A stretch of DNA of 64,000 bases from assembly GCA_016933025.1 (NCBI GenBank), contig JAFGBT010000022.1:1-64000 (forward strand), read 5' to 3'. Position 1 is the stretch's first letter. Each line of letters opens with the position of its first letter. Positions 46,317 through 54,855 of this stretch are shown piece by piece. The stretch comes from Spirochaetota bacterium. Lineage in GTDB: Bacteria > Spirochaetota > UBA4802 > UBA5550. The position numbers and the translations under genes were made by a program. Below the pieces are notes generated by a model. That model saw only the letters and a program-made list of their open reading frames with translations, ran no database searches and was not told the DNA's origin.

Positions 46317-47312
46317 ATGGATAAAAAGAAGATTATAGCCGCCGCCGGCATCGCGATACTGCTCATTGTCATTGTGAGCCTTGCCCTCAGGAGAACGGGG
46401 GGCCGGGATTACGTAATTGACGACAGCTATAATATCAAACTCAAGGACATTGAAACATACTACAAGCGGATCGATTTTGACCAAGAGAACACCGGAGAAT
46501 ATTTCTCAGACGGCGTCATTAATCCCTATACCCTCAAGTTTTTCATATCCCTCGATGAAAAATTCAAGGATGACAAAGACATGGAGGGCCACCTTGAAAA
46601 AGTCCGTCAGTACCTCTACTCGGTGATGTCGCAAAGCGATGCGGAGAAGCTGTTCGCCGTGTACCGGACCTACATGAAATACCAGAAGGGCCTCGCGGAG
46701 AAGGTGAAGGAATGGGGGCCGCCGCTGAATCCGGAAGACGCCATCAAATATCTTCACAGGGTCCAGGAGTACCGGCGTGAAATATTCGGCCGTGAGGCGG
46801 CCGACGCGCTCTTCGGCGCGAGCGTAAAGGCGCAGGAATACCCGATCAGGCGGAATGTGATAATCGGCGACAAGGAGATGTACGGGGCGGAAAAGGAAGA
46901 GAAGCTGAAAGAGCTGAACAGGGACATGTGGGGCGCGGAGGCCGAGGCGGTGGAGGGCTACGCCAAGCCATTCACCCGCTACCAGGAGAAGCTCAAGATA
47001 TACCAGAAGGACCTTTCCGAATTGGAGACCGAGGAGGAAAAGCAGGCTAAGATTCGGGAGCTCCGCCAGCAGCTTTTTTCCCCGGAAGAGGTGGAGCGTC
47101 TTGACGATGTGGACAGGGCGATCGCGGAAAACAAGAAGAAAGAGGAAGATTATTTCGCGAGCGAGAGCAGGATAAAAAGCGACCCGAACCTGGATGCGGC
47201 AGAGAAGGAGCAGAAGATACGCGGACTCCAGGAGGCGACGTTCGGGGAAGAGGCCGAGGCCTTTCGTCGCCGTCAGGCGATTCAGGAGCAGCTGGACTCG
47301 GTGATGAAATAA
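46317..47312 (+). CDS. Lipase-specific foldase-like protein (lipase chaperone family)
   Basis: A 331-residue protein with an N-terminal membrane anchor (about 5-25) and an all-helical, highly charged body. Segments FFISLDEKFKDD, VQEYRREIFGREAADALFG, LRQQLFSPEEVERL and IRGLQEATFGEEAEAF repeat the helix pattern of the lipase chaperone (Lif) family. Lif proteins fold secreted lipases in the periplasm while anchored in the inner membrane. Lif is normally encoded beside its lipase; none is adjacent here. The ATG at 46317 is ten bases after GGGAGG. The membrane AraC regulator follows 42 bases downstream, probably in the same operon. Confidence 0.75.
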   Translation: MDKKKIIAAAGIAILLIVIVSLALRRTGGRDYVIDDSYNIKLKDIETYYKRIDFDQENTGEYFSDGVINPYTLKFFISLDEKFKDDKDMEGHLEKVRQYLYSVMSQSDAEKLFAVYRTYMKYQKGLAEKVKEWGPPLNPEDAIKYLHRVQEYRREIFGREAADALFGASVKAQEYPIRRNVIIGDKEMYGAEKEEKLKELNRDMWGAEAEAVEGYAKPFTRYQEKLKIYQKDLSELETEEEKQAKIRELRQQLFSPEEVERLDDVDRAIAENKKKEEDYFASESRIKSDPNLDAAEKEQKIRGLQEATFGEEAEAFRRRQAIQEQLDSVMK

Positions 47313-47354
47313 CGGCCCCGCGCCGGAAGATGAACGGGCTGATGTAAAAAGAGA

Positions 47355-49037
47355 ATGATGTTCAGAGTGATCATGCGTACCTTTATACTTATTCTGCTGG
47401 CGGTGGCGCCGGCCGTCCTGGTCGCGCGCGAGGTTTCCGCGCCCCTGCGGGTCGATTCCCTTGACGTGCGGACATCTCTCGCAGGAGAATGGAGGGTCCG
47501 GCTGGCTGACGACCGGAGGTTCGCGGCGCCGGGTTTCGACGATTCGGTTTGGGAGACCGTGCGACTTCCCAATACCCTGATGAAGTACGCGAGCGTTAAA
47601 ACCGGGAAGACCAGCGGCATCCTGTGGCTGAGAAAGGCCGTGTATATTGGCCCAAACCTGCCCCGGAAAGATATCGGCCTCATTCTGGGACGCATCGCCA
47701 ACGCGGACGAGACGTATTTTAACGGCGAGAAGATCGGCGGGATGGGCGAATTCCCGCCGCACGAGCATTCCATGTGGAACCACCCGCGGCATTACACCGT
47801 GCCGGTAAGCCTCATTCGCTACGGCGGCGTCAACGTCATAGCCGTCAGGCTCTCGTATTTCAATTACGGGGAGATTGTCGGCAGCCTCGCGCTGACTAAC
47901 CTCGATGACTGGAAACTGAGCAAGACCTTGAGCGAGTTTTTTCTGATAATCCTGGCGTACGTCATCATCGCCATGGGCGTTCCGCTGTTCATGATATTCT
48001 TTTTCTTTTATATTGGAAGGCGCGAGTCACAGGAATACCTGTTCTACATCCTGCAGCTCCTGGCCGGGCTTTTCATTATCGTGGATCTCTGCACGCCCTT
48101 CGATATTTACGGCGGTATCGTTAACCGCTTCAAGTTCCTCGGCATCTCATGGGTGGCCCTGAATACCTTCCACCCGATATTTCTGCATCGGATTTACGAT
48201 CTGCAAAGAAACAAGACCGAGGTATTATTATGGACGCACCTCGCGGTGGTTTTCGTGTTCGGGGTTTTCTTCACCAACGAAGAGACCCTGCAGTCCAACG
48301 GCCTCCTCATGATCCTCGTCACGACGCAGATCGGCCTGTATAATATGTCATGCCACATCTCGGCCCTTATGAAAAAGCGTCCCTACGCTAAGGTGTTCAG
48401 CTTTTTCGGCATCGTCACCATCATCGGCGCCATGCACGACGGCTATGTATATCTCATCAAGTTCGCCTTTGCGGACCCGGATACACTCGGGCCCCTGTTC
48501 CAGGTCATGGCCTTCTACGCCGGCACCTTTCCGTTTTATCTCGGGACTTCTCTGGTTCTGGTCATCCGCATCTTCCGCATGATGGACGAGGTTGAGGACC
48601 TGAACACCAGCATGGAAACCTTCATCATCGAAAACGCCCTTCTGCAAGAGCAGCTGAAGGAATCCAACGGGAACAGGAAGAAGGCCCAGTACCCCGTCAT
48701 CACCGACAGGGCGGAGGAGAAGATTCAGCAGGTGGTGGAATACATCAACAAGAATTACACGTGCGATCTCTCGCGTGAGGGGCTGGCCGCCACCGTGAAC
48801 GTGCACCCGGACAACCTCGGCAAGCTCTTCAAGATGCACACCAGCAAGAAAATGGGGGATTACATCAACGAGCTCCGCGTCAAGGACGCGGCCCGCAGGC
48901 TGGCGCAGACCGACGAGAGCATTATCGATATAGCCTTCTCCGTCGGATTTGACAGCCTCAGGACCTTTAACCGTGTTTTCCCGAAATTCATGAAAGTAAC
49001 TCCGGAAAAATACAGAAAAATAATCAGAAAAGTATGA
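47355..49037 (+). CDS. 7TMR-DISM membrane receptor fused to AraC-type HTH
   Basis: A 560-residue one-chain regulator. A signal peptide (1-25) is followed by an extracytoplasmic jelly-roll like sugar-binding beta-galactosidase domains (about 30-195: LAGEWRVRLADDRRF, ILWLRKAVYIG, NVIAVRLSYF), seven membrane helices (about 200-420), a short coiled coil (about 420-450), and an AraC/XylS DNA-binding domain (about 460-560). The second HTH reads DIAFSVGFDSLRTFNRVFPKF, almost as in the two giant regulators downstream. The sensor should respond to an envelope signal, perhaps a carbohydrate or lipid, and regulate DNA from the membrane. Confidence 0.88.
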   Translation: MMFRVIMRTFILILLAVAPAVLVAREVSAPLRVDSLDVRTSLAGEWRVRLADDRRFAAPGFDDSVWETVRLPNTLMKYASVKTGKTSGILWLRKAVYIGPNLPRKDIGLILGRIANADETYFNGEKIGGMGEFPPHEHSMWNHPRHYTVPVSLIRYGGVNVIAVRLSYFNYGEIVGSLALTNLDDWKLSKTLSEFFLIILAYVIIAMGVPLFMIFFFFYIGRRESQEYLFYILQLLAGLFIIVDLCTPFDIYGGIVNRFKFLGISWVALNTFHPIFLHRIYDLQRNKTEVLLWTHLAVVFVFGVFFTNEETLQSNGLLMILVTTQIGLYNMSCHISALMKKRPYAKVFSFFGIVTIIGAMHDGYVYLIKFAFADPDTLGPLFQVMAFYAGTFPFYLGTSLVLVIRIFRMMDEVEDLNTSMETFIIENALLQEQLKESNGNRKKAQYPVITDRAEEKIQQVVEYINKNYTCDLSREGLAATVNVHPDNLGKLFKMHTSKKMGDYINELRVKDAARRLAQTDESIIDIAFSVGFDSLRTFNRVFPKFMKVTPEKYRKIIRKV

Positions 49038-49408
49038 TGGCATGCAGGCTGTTCGTACCATCGATCCCCTGCGACATGTGACACCATACCGGCGATCCGG
49101 CGCGTTCGTGTCCGCAGTCGCTCTGGTCTTCATCCTCGCGGCTCCGGAATATGAATGAGCCGCTGGTATACGGTTCCGCCCGTCCGCATCAATGGGGCAC
49201 CGGGTACTATTGAACGCCGTTTAGCCGCACGGCGGAAGTTCCTTGAGGCTCTGGACGAACCGCCGGGATTTGGCAACAATCAGCGTCGCAGGCCTAAAAT
49301 CGTGCGGTTTGAATTTTTTGGTTGATAATATTACGCTTCGGCTTGTATGGTTTTCATGTGGACTTGGGCCGGGGCCCCTGATTATTTCTGTGCGGGATAC
49401 TGATTATT
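49038..49408. other. Intergenic region upstream of the first giant regulator
   Basis: No gene is visible. It contains one TGGCA-type site at 49271-49283 and an AT-rich stretch near 49310-49345. Confidence 0.5.
49271..49283 (+). promoter_or_regulatory. TGGCA-type operator half-site
   Basis: TGGCAACAATCAG matches TGGCAATAATCAG at 54548-54560 in 12 of 13 positions. It lies about 125 bases before the start of the 49409 gene. Confidence 0.4.
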
Positions 49409-52400
49409 GTGAATATTCGCGGAAAGATTATCAATTATAAATATACCGTCGGGAGCCAGATCGGCGAAGACCGCATGAGCGTTCATTATCTCGCCCGTGA
49501 CCTCGCGAAAAAGAACGCCCCTATCCTGATCAAATTTCTCAAACCAAGCGTTATCTCGAAGAAAGTTGAGGATATTATCCGTTTCAGGATGGAGATGTCG
49601 GCGGTTTCAGAGATTACCCATGAAAACATCATGAAGGTGTATGATGTCGGCGAGGCCCTCGATCAGAATTATCTGGCGATGGAATACCTCCAGTGCCAGA
49701 GCCTTCCCGAGGTTCTGGCTGACGGCGCCCTCCCGATTTCCAAGGGAGTCGATATCATCATGCAGGTCTGCAGGGCGCTTGAACATGTCCACGCGAGAAG
49801 CATTATTCACAAGGACATAAAACCAGACAACATATACCTTCATGACGGCACCGCCAAGGTCGCGGGATTCGGGTTCTATCATATCCGTGAATTCGACAAG
49901 ACGGTGAAGCAGGCAGATATCATCAATACCTTTGAGCATATCGCTCCCGAGCAGTGCGGTATGATCAAGCGCGGCGTCGACGAGCGCACCGACCTCTATT
50001 CGCTCGGCATCGTATTCTATCGGATGGCGACCGGGCGGGCGCCTTTTTCCGGCGAAGATATTTTTTCAATAATCCACGGCCAGATGGCCCAGGTCCCGCG
50101 TGTGCCGAGCAGTATAAATCCGGATATCCCTCTGATCATCGACCGGATAATCATGAAGCTGCTCGAGAAAGAACCGGAGAACCGTTACCAGAGCGCAGCC
50201 GGGCTGCTGTCCGACTTGGAACGCTATGCCGGGAACCAGCTGGAATTCATGCTGGGTCTCAATGACAGATCGGCTAAGCTCAGCTTCCGGACGAAGATGA
50301 TCGGCAGGGTTAACGAGTTGATTAACCTCGTCACCGTGGTCGACCAGACCCTTGACGGCAACGGGGGAGTGTTTTTCGTGACCGGGGAGGCGGGCTCGGG
50401 GAAAACCAGGCTGATCGAGGAACTGAAGAGCAGCGTCTATTCCAGGCGCGGGATGCTGATCGACGGCAAGTGCTCGGTGCAGAGCAACAAGGCGCCCTAT
50501 CAGCCGTTCAGGGAAGCGCTCAACTCCTTCCTGATGCACTTCGCGAATTATCCCGAGCTTGAGCAGAAACAGGTCATTGAGAATATCCGGGAGGAGTTCG
50601 GCTCGCTCGGAGAGATCCTGATACGCCTCAGCGCGGACATGAAGGAGATACTCGGCGTCTGCCCGCCCCTGGTGCCGCTTGAGCCGGAACGGGAGAACAA
50701 GCGGTTCCACATGGTCATTAGCCAGTTTCTCCTTAAGCTAAGCGACCTGATGAACGGGCTGGTAATCGTCATTGACGATCTCCAGTGGACGGACGAAGGC
50801 ACGCTGAGCCTGCTGACCGAGATATCCGAAGAAATTACCCGCCACTCGCTGTCAGTCATCTGCGTTTACCGCGATGATGAAGCGGCGGGCGCTCCCGGCC
50901 TGAAAAAATTCCTGAAGAGCATCCAGGAGAGCAGCATACATTTCGAGGAGATCCATCTCGGACTTTTTGACCACCGCTACATGAACAGGTTTATTTCCGG
51001 ACTTATCATGGAGCCTGAAGATAACACGATCGCTCTTACGGATTTTGTCCAGGCCAAGAGCAAGGGCAATCCCTTTTTCGCGATCGAGATCCTCAAGGAC
51101 CTGATCGAGGAGCAGGTCCTCGCCTATAAGGATAACCGGTGGCACTTCAACATCAGCGCGCTCGACCGCCTCGACATATCCGATTCTATCGTCGATATAA
51201 TACTGAAACGCGTTGAGAAGCTGGATGAACACGAGAAGGACATCCTCTCGTCAGCCGCGGTCATCGGCGACAGGTTCAGCATCAATCTTCTCTCCCGGCT
51301 GAGCGATCTGGACAAGGTCGATGTCGTGCGGATTGTCGACAAGGCCATCGATCTCCAGCTGCTGGTCGAATTGCCCGGTCAGGTGGAGATCGGCTTCGCG
51401 CATGACCGGATCAAGGAAGCTTTTTACGACAGTTTATCGAGGGAAAGCAGGAAAAGGCTGCATCTCGCGATCGCGGACGCCATTGAGGAGGAGAACCAGG
51501 ACGACCTTGAAAAAGTGATGTTCGATCTCGCCCATCATTTTATCGAGGCCGGGGAGCCGGAGCGGTCCATCATGTTCGCCTACCCGGCGGGGGTGCTGGC
51601 GTTGAAAAAGTTTGCCAACGAGGAAGCGCTCAAGTATTTCGGGGTTGCCCTCGAGCTCCTTGAAAAAGACAAGAATCAAGCGCACGCGAGGAACCAGGAG
51701 ATAAAGGTTCTTGCCGGCATGGGCAAGGTCTATCTAAATACCGGCGATTACGATCAGGCGATCGAGATATTCCGGAAGCTCTTTCCGCTCATGACGACCG
51801 ACGTGGATAAAATGGAGGTCTACAGCAATATCTGCGATGCCTACTACAAGAAGGGCGACTGGAAGAAGTGCGAGGAATACGGGAGACTCGGGCTGGGTAT
51901 CATAAACGAACATATTCCCGAAAACAGGGCGGCGCTCGTTCTGCGGATCGCGTGGGAGTTCGTGGTGCATGTTTTTCACGACGCGTTTCCGGGCCGGTAT
52001 GCGGTCGCCAGGAGGGACGTGGACGCCAAGTGGAACCTCCTCGGCAGGCTTGCCCTCGCCCTGACATGGTCCTATGTCCTGAGCGACATACTCAAGTTCC
52101 TTTTACTCACGCTAAGGGCGCTTAATGTAGCCGAGCGGCGTATCGGCAGATCAATGGAGACGGCGATGGCCATGGGGGGGTACGCGACCATGCTCTCGGC
52201 GATACCCATGTTCGAAAGGTCCATGCGGCACCAGGAGCGGGCCCTTGCTATGCGCGAAGAGGTGAACGACCGGTGGGGCGTGGCACAGTCGCTCCAGTGG
52301 ATCGGCTTCTGCCACCAGTGGAAGGCTGATTACCATAAGGCCCTTGAATATTATCGTGAAAGTGCTCAGATATTCAAGAAAATAGGCGACGTCCGGGAAT

Positions 52401-54088
52401 ACGGGATGTCGGTATTCGGGGCGTTTCATTCCCACTATTTTCTGGCCGATTACGCGGCGTCACGGGAGGCAGGGGGGGAATATTTCAGAATCATCAGCAA
52501 ATCCAATGACAGCTACGGGATAAGCGTCTACTGGGCATGGATGGCCAAGGGCTTCATGGAGGGGGGCGATTTTGAAAGCGCCGAATCATGCGGGATGAAT
52601 AGTTTCCAGATCAGCCGCGATGCGGGAGTCTGGTTCGTCAATTGCGAGGTGAATATTGTGCTGGGCGAGCTCTATCTTGAAAAAGGAGAGATTGAAAAGT
52701 CGCTGAAGTACCTGAACGCCGCCCGGGAACTGTATGAGAAAAATAATTTCCTCAAGCCGTACACGGTGCAGCTCTATCCTCTTCTCGCGGAGGCCATGAT
52801 CGCCGAGTACGGGACGCTCGATGAAACGACGGCTGGCCGTAAAAAGGCGCATATGAAAAAGATACGGGGGATGTGTCGGAAAGCAATGGCCCGTACCAGA
52901 AAGTGGTCCGCGTACCGCGGCATGTCCCTTCTGGCCTCCGCGAAGTACTGTGCACTTGCCGAAAAGAACAGGAAAGCGGAAAAGCTCTTCATGGCGGCAA
53001 TCGAGCATTCCCAGATGAACGGCCGCAGGTACGTTCTCGCCCGGTGCTATTACGAATACGGGCTTTTCCTTTCGCAGTCCGATGACGCGCGGAAGACGAG
53101 AAACTGCATGGAAATGGCATACCGCATGTTCAGGGAAATACATTCAAAGGTATACATCAAGAGGATACAGGGCTTCCTCGGTATCGACGAACTGACGGTC
53201 GAATCGACCTCTATTGAGCGGCTGATTGACAGCGAGCGGATGGCTTCGGTCATTGGCCTCGCGCGCGAAATCGGGCAGATCTCTGATTTCGAAGAGCTGC
53301 TGGCGACCACCCTGTCCAAGGCGGTCGGCATAACGGGCGCACAGCGAGGCTGTATTTTTATCGAGAATGACGAGCACGTGCTTGAGAAAAAACCGGCCGC
53401 ATCCGTTGGCGAACCGCCGGTGGTCATGGGCCGTTACGCCCTGAATATCGTGAGGCACGTTTTTTCCGAGAACCGCCATGTCGTTATTGAAAACGCCGCA
53501 ACGGACGAGAGGTTTCCCGAGGACGGGGATGTTTTGCGGGGCGGCCTGAAATCGGTCCTCTGCGTTCCCATTATTGAGCAGGACAAGGTGATCGGGGTGT
53601 GCTATCTCGACAACCTCCTGGCCAGCGGCGTCTTTACCGAAAAAGAGGCGGACATTCTTCTCGCGTTCCTCTCGAATGTCGCCTACGCCATTGAAATCGA
53701 ATTGCTCCACAGGAGATTCGAAGGCTCCGCCGGCGGCGGGAGAAAGCTGCTCGTGTCGTCACTGCCCACCGATAAAATAAAGGCGGCAATGGAGTACATT
53801 AACCAGAATTACACGTCGGATATCTCGCGGGAGGGGCTCGCCGCTCATATCGGGATACACCACGACAACCTGGGAAAGTATTTCAAGATGTATTTCGGAA
53901 AGAAGATGAACGACTACATCAATGAGCTCAGGGTGAAGGACGCTGCGCGGCTTTTAAAAGATACCGAGGATAAAATAATCGATATTGCCTTTTCAGTCGG
54001 TTTCGGCAGCCTGCGGACGTTCAACAAGGCGTTCCGACAGTTTATGAAGATCTCTCCGGTATCATACCGCAAACATATCTCCCGGTGA
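49409..54088 (+). CDS. Giant regulator: pseudokinase-AAA-TPR-GAF-AraC (first copy)
   Basis: A 1559-residue cytosolic protein. Order: Ser/Thr-kinase-like domain (1-270), AAA ATPase (about 300-600; Walker A GEAGSGKT at 326-333, Walker B VIVIDDLQW near 455), winged and helical STAND-like region, TPR-rich part (about 720-1270), GAF domain (about 1280-1430), and AraC/XylS domain (about 1455-1559). The kinase keeps Lys42 and the HxD-type HKD (134-136), but the glycine loop is degenerate and DFG is GFG (153-155). It lacks the metal-binding Asp and is probably a pseudokinase. Start: a GTG with no strong site, supported by alignment with the 54856 paralog. Confidence 0.9.
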   Translation: MNIRGKIINYKYTVGSQIGEDRMSVHYLARDLAKKNAPILIKFLKPSVISKKVEDIIRFRMEMSAVSEITHENIMKVYDVGEALDQNYLAMEYLQCQSLPEVLADGALPISKGVDIIMQVCRALEHVHARSIIHKDIKPDNIYLHDGTAKVAGFGFYHIREFDKTVKQADIINTFEHIAPEQCGMIKRGVDERTDLYSLGIVFYRMATGRAPFSGEDIFSIIHGQMAQVPRVPSSINPDIPLIIDRIIMKLLEKEPENRYQSAAGLLSDLERYAGNQLEFMLGLNDRSAKLSFRTKMIGRVNELINLVTVVDQTLDGNGGVFFVTGEAGSGKTRLIEELKSSVYSRRGMLIDGKCSVQSNKAPYQPFREALNSFLMHFANYPELEQKQVIENIREEFGSLGEILIRLSADMKEILGVCPPLVPLEPERENKRFHMVISQFLLKLSDLMNGLVIVIDDLQWTDEGTLSLLTEISEEITRHSLSVICVYRDDEAAGAPGLKKFLKSIQESSIHFEEIHLGLFDHRYMNRFISGLIMEPEDNTIALTDFVQAKSKGNPFFAIEILKDLIEEQVLAYKDNRWHFNISALDRLDISDSIVDIILKRVEKLDEHEKDILSSAAVIGDRFSINLLSRLSDLDKVDVVRIVDKAIDLQLLVELPGQVEIGFAHDRIKEAFYDSLSRESRKRLHLAIADAIEEENQDDLEKVMFDLAHHFIEAGEPERSIMFAYPAGVLALKKFANEEALKYFGVALELLEKDKNQAHARNQEIKVLAGMGKVYLNTGDYDQAIEIFRKLFPLMTTDVDKMEVYSNICDAYYKKGDWKKCEEYGRLGLGIINEHIPENRAALVLRIAWEFVVHVFHDAFPGRYAVARRDVDAKWNLLGRLALALTWSYVLSDILKFLLLTLRALNVAERRIGRSMETAMAMGGYATMLSAIPMFERSMRHQERALAMREEVNDRWGVAQSLQWIGFCHQWKADYHKALEYYRESAQIFKKIGDVREYGMSVFGAFHSHYFLADYAASREAGGEYFRIISKSNDSYGISVYWAWMAKGFMEGGDFESAESCGMNSFQISRDAGVWFVNCEVNIVLGELYLEKGEIEKSLKYLNAARELYEKNNFLKPYTVQLYPLLAEAMIAEYGTLDETTAGRKKAHMKKIRGMCRKAMARTRKWSAYRGMSLLASAKYCALAEKNRKAEKLFMAAIEHSQMNGRRYVLARCYYEYGLFLSQSDDARKTRNCMEMAYRMFREIHSKVYIKRIQGFLGIDELTVESTSIERLIDSERMASVIGLAREIGQISDFEELLATTLSKAVGITGAQRGCIFIENDEHVLEKKPAASVGEPPVVMGRYALNIVRHVFSENRHVVIENAATDERFPEDGDVLRGGLKSVLCVPIIEQDKVIGVCYLDNLLASGVFTEKEADILLAFLSNVAYAIEIELLHRRFEGSAGGGRKLLVSSLPTDKIKAAMEYINQNYTSDISREGLAAHIGIHHDNLGKYFKMYFGKKMNDYINELRVKDAARLLKDTEDKIIDIAFSVGFGSLRTFNKAFRQFMKISPVSYRKHISR

Positions 54089-54117
54089 TCTGTGTCTGTA
54101 AAATTGTATCCCGGCGG

Positions 54118-54384
54118 CTACTGAAAATATTCATTCATGCCGAGCATGGAGATGGTTTTTTTGATATAGGGGGAGGTCTTGAATACGGGCCGGCATCCTC
54201 GGGCTTCCATCTGTTTTTTTACGTGAATCAGGAATCCTATAAAGGCGGAATGGGCATCGAGGGTGTCTGTCATATCGAAAATTATCAATTTCCTGCTCAT
54301 CACCTTTTCGAAGGTCTCAAGGTATTCAGGAACATCGAAAAATTCGATGATCTCCGGAAATTGCCATGTGAAACTTCTGCCCAT
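54118..54384 (-). CDS. STAS-domain protein, anti-sigma antagonist-like
   Basis: An 88-residue protein. SRKLIIFDMTDTLDAHSAF followed by IGFLIHVKKQMEARGCRPVF and SPYIKKTISMLGMNEYF matches the strand-helix order of STAS domains, including the central Ser in the loop after the D-rich strand that is phosphorylated in SpoIIAA-type antagonists. Partner-switching kinases are absent here, so the partner is unknown. It sits on the opposite strand between the two giant regulators. The ATG at 54384 follows AGAGGA; the frame extends to 54468 without support. Confidence 0.65.
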   Translation of the reverse strand: MGRSFTWQFPEIIEFFDVPEYLETFEKVMSRKLIIFDMTDTLDAHSAFIGFLIHVKKQMEARGCRPVFKTSPYIKKTISMLGMNEYFQ

Positions 54385-54482
54385 ACTTCCTCTCATTTTT
54401 ATTTGGCAGGTAAAAGGTGCAACTGAATTCATTGCCCCGTGTTTTATATATATATAATTTTCATACAACAGTCTGGCAATGA

Positions 54483-54527
54483 ATGGTAATACCTGAAAAT
54501 GTCACTTCCAGGAATAACCATTACCAT
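54483..54527. promoter_or_regulatory. Nested dyad operator upstream of the second giant regulator
   Basis: An inner 21-base dyad starting CCTGAAAATGTCA and ending TTCCAGG (54492-54512) is flanked by outer arms ATGGTAAT (54483-54490) and ATTACCAT (54520-54527). The inner element matches 54566-54586 (reverse strand) and 46038-46058. Confidence 0.5.
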
Positions 54528-54546
54528 GGATATTCCCGTTATCATA

Positions 54547-54586
54547 CTGGCAATAATCAGGTTAATCTGAAATTGGCATTTTCAGG
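54547..54586. promoter_or_regulatory. Composite TGGCA/CAGG operator
   Basis: CTGGCAATAATCAGG, a near-palindrome TCAGGTTAATCTGA (54557-54570) and a dyad beginning TCTGAAATTGGCA (54566-54586) overlap here. The first part matches the reverse strand of 59677-59707 in 15 of 19 aligned bases from GGCA onward. Confidence 0.55.
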
Positions 54587-54762
54587 ATTGAAGGTCCTGA
54601 ATAACAACTAAATAGTGCCTGATGTTTTCCATATTTATATGAACATAACATTCATTTAAGTCGGGAAATAATCGGCTTTAAAGCTTTTTCTCTGAACAGT
54701 CAAACACAGGTAAATCAAAAATATGCGAGACAATATATAATATAAATATATATTATTAATAG

Positions 54763-54778
54763 AACCGTCTAGACGGTT
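54763..54778. promoter_or_regulatory. Perfect 16-base palindrome AACCGTCTAGACGGTT
   Basis: It lies 77 bases before the ATG of the second giant regulator, next to a very AT-rich stretch (54728-54760). ACCGTCTAGACGGT is a typical TetR-family operator form. No tetR gene is in the window. Confidence 0.5.
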
Positions 54779-54855
54779 GGGTGTTTTATCTGTTGGGTTC
54801 AAATTCTTTATGGAAGCAATGATATCTTGGTAAACAACAGCTGGCCAATGTAAAG

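Larger units (their letters stand above)
54385..54855. other. AT-rich intergenic region with several dyad sites
   Basis: About 470 bases between the divergent STAS gene and second giant regulator. It holds two related 21-base dyads (54492-54512, 54566-54586), TGGCA sites at 54473 and 54547, and a perfect 16-base palindrome (54763-54778). No gene is visible. Confidence 0.6.

Noticed and set aside
45866..46372. 168-codon minus-strand ORF in the foldase upstream region
   Set aside because: It runs across the operator dyads and into the foldase gene, with no recognisable protein features.
54547..54586. Sigma-54 promoter (TGGCA with a -12 GC)
   Set aside because: TGGCA is present several times, but no site has a TTGC element at the required 10-base distance from GG. 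The inverted-repeat layout fits operators better.
54790..54815. tRNA-like GGTTCAAATTC box
   Set aside because: No acceptor or anticodon arms can be formed around it.
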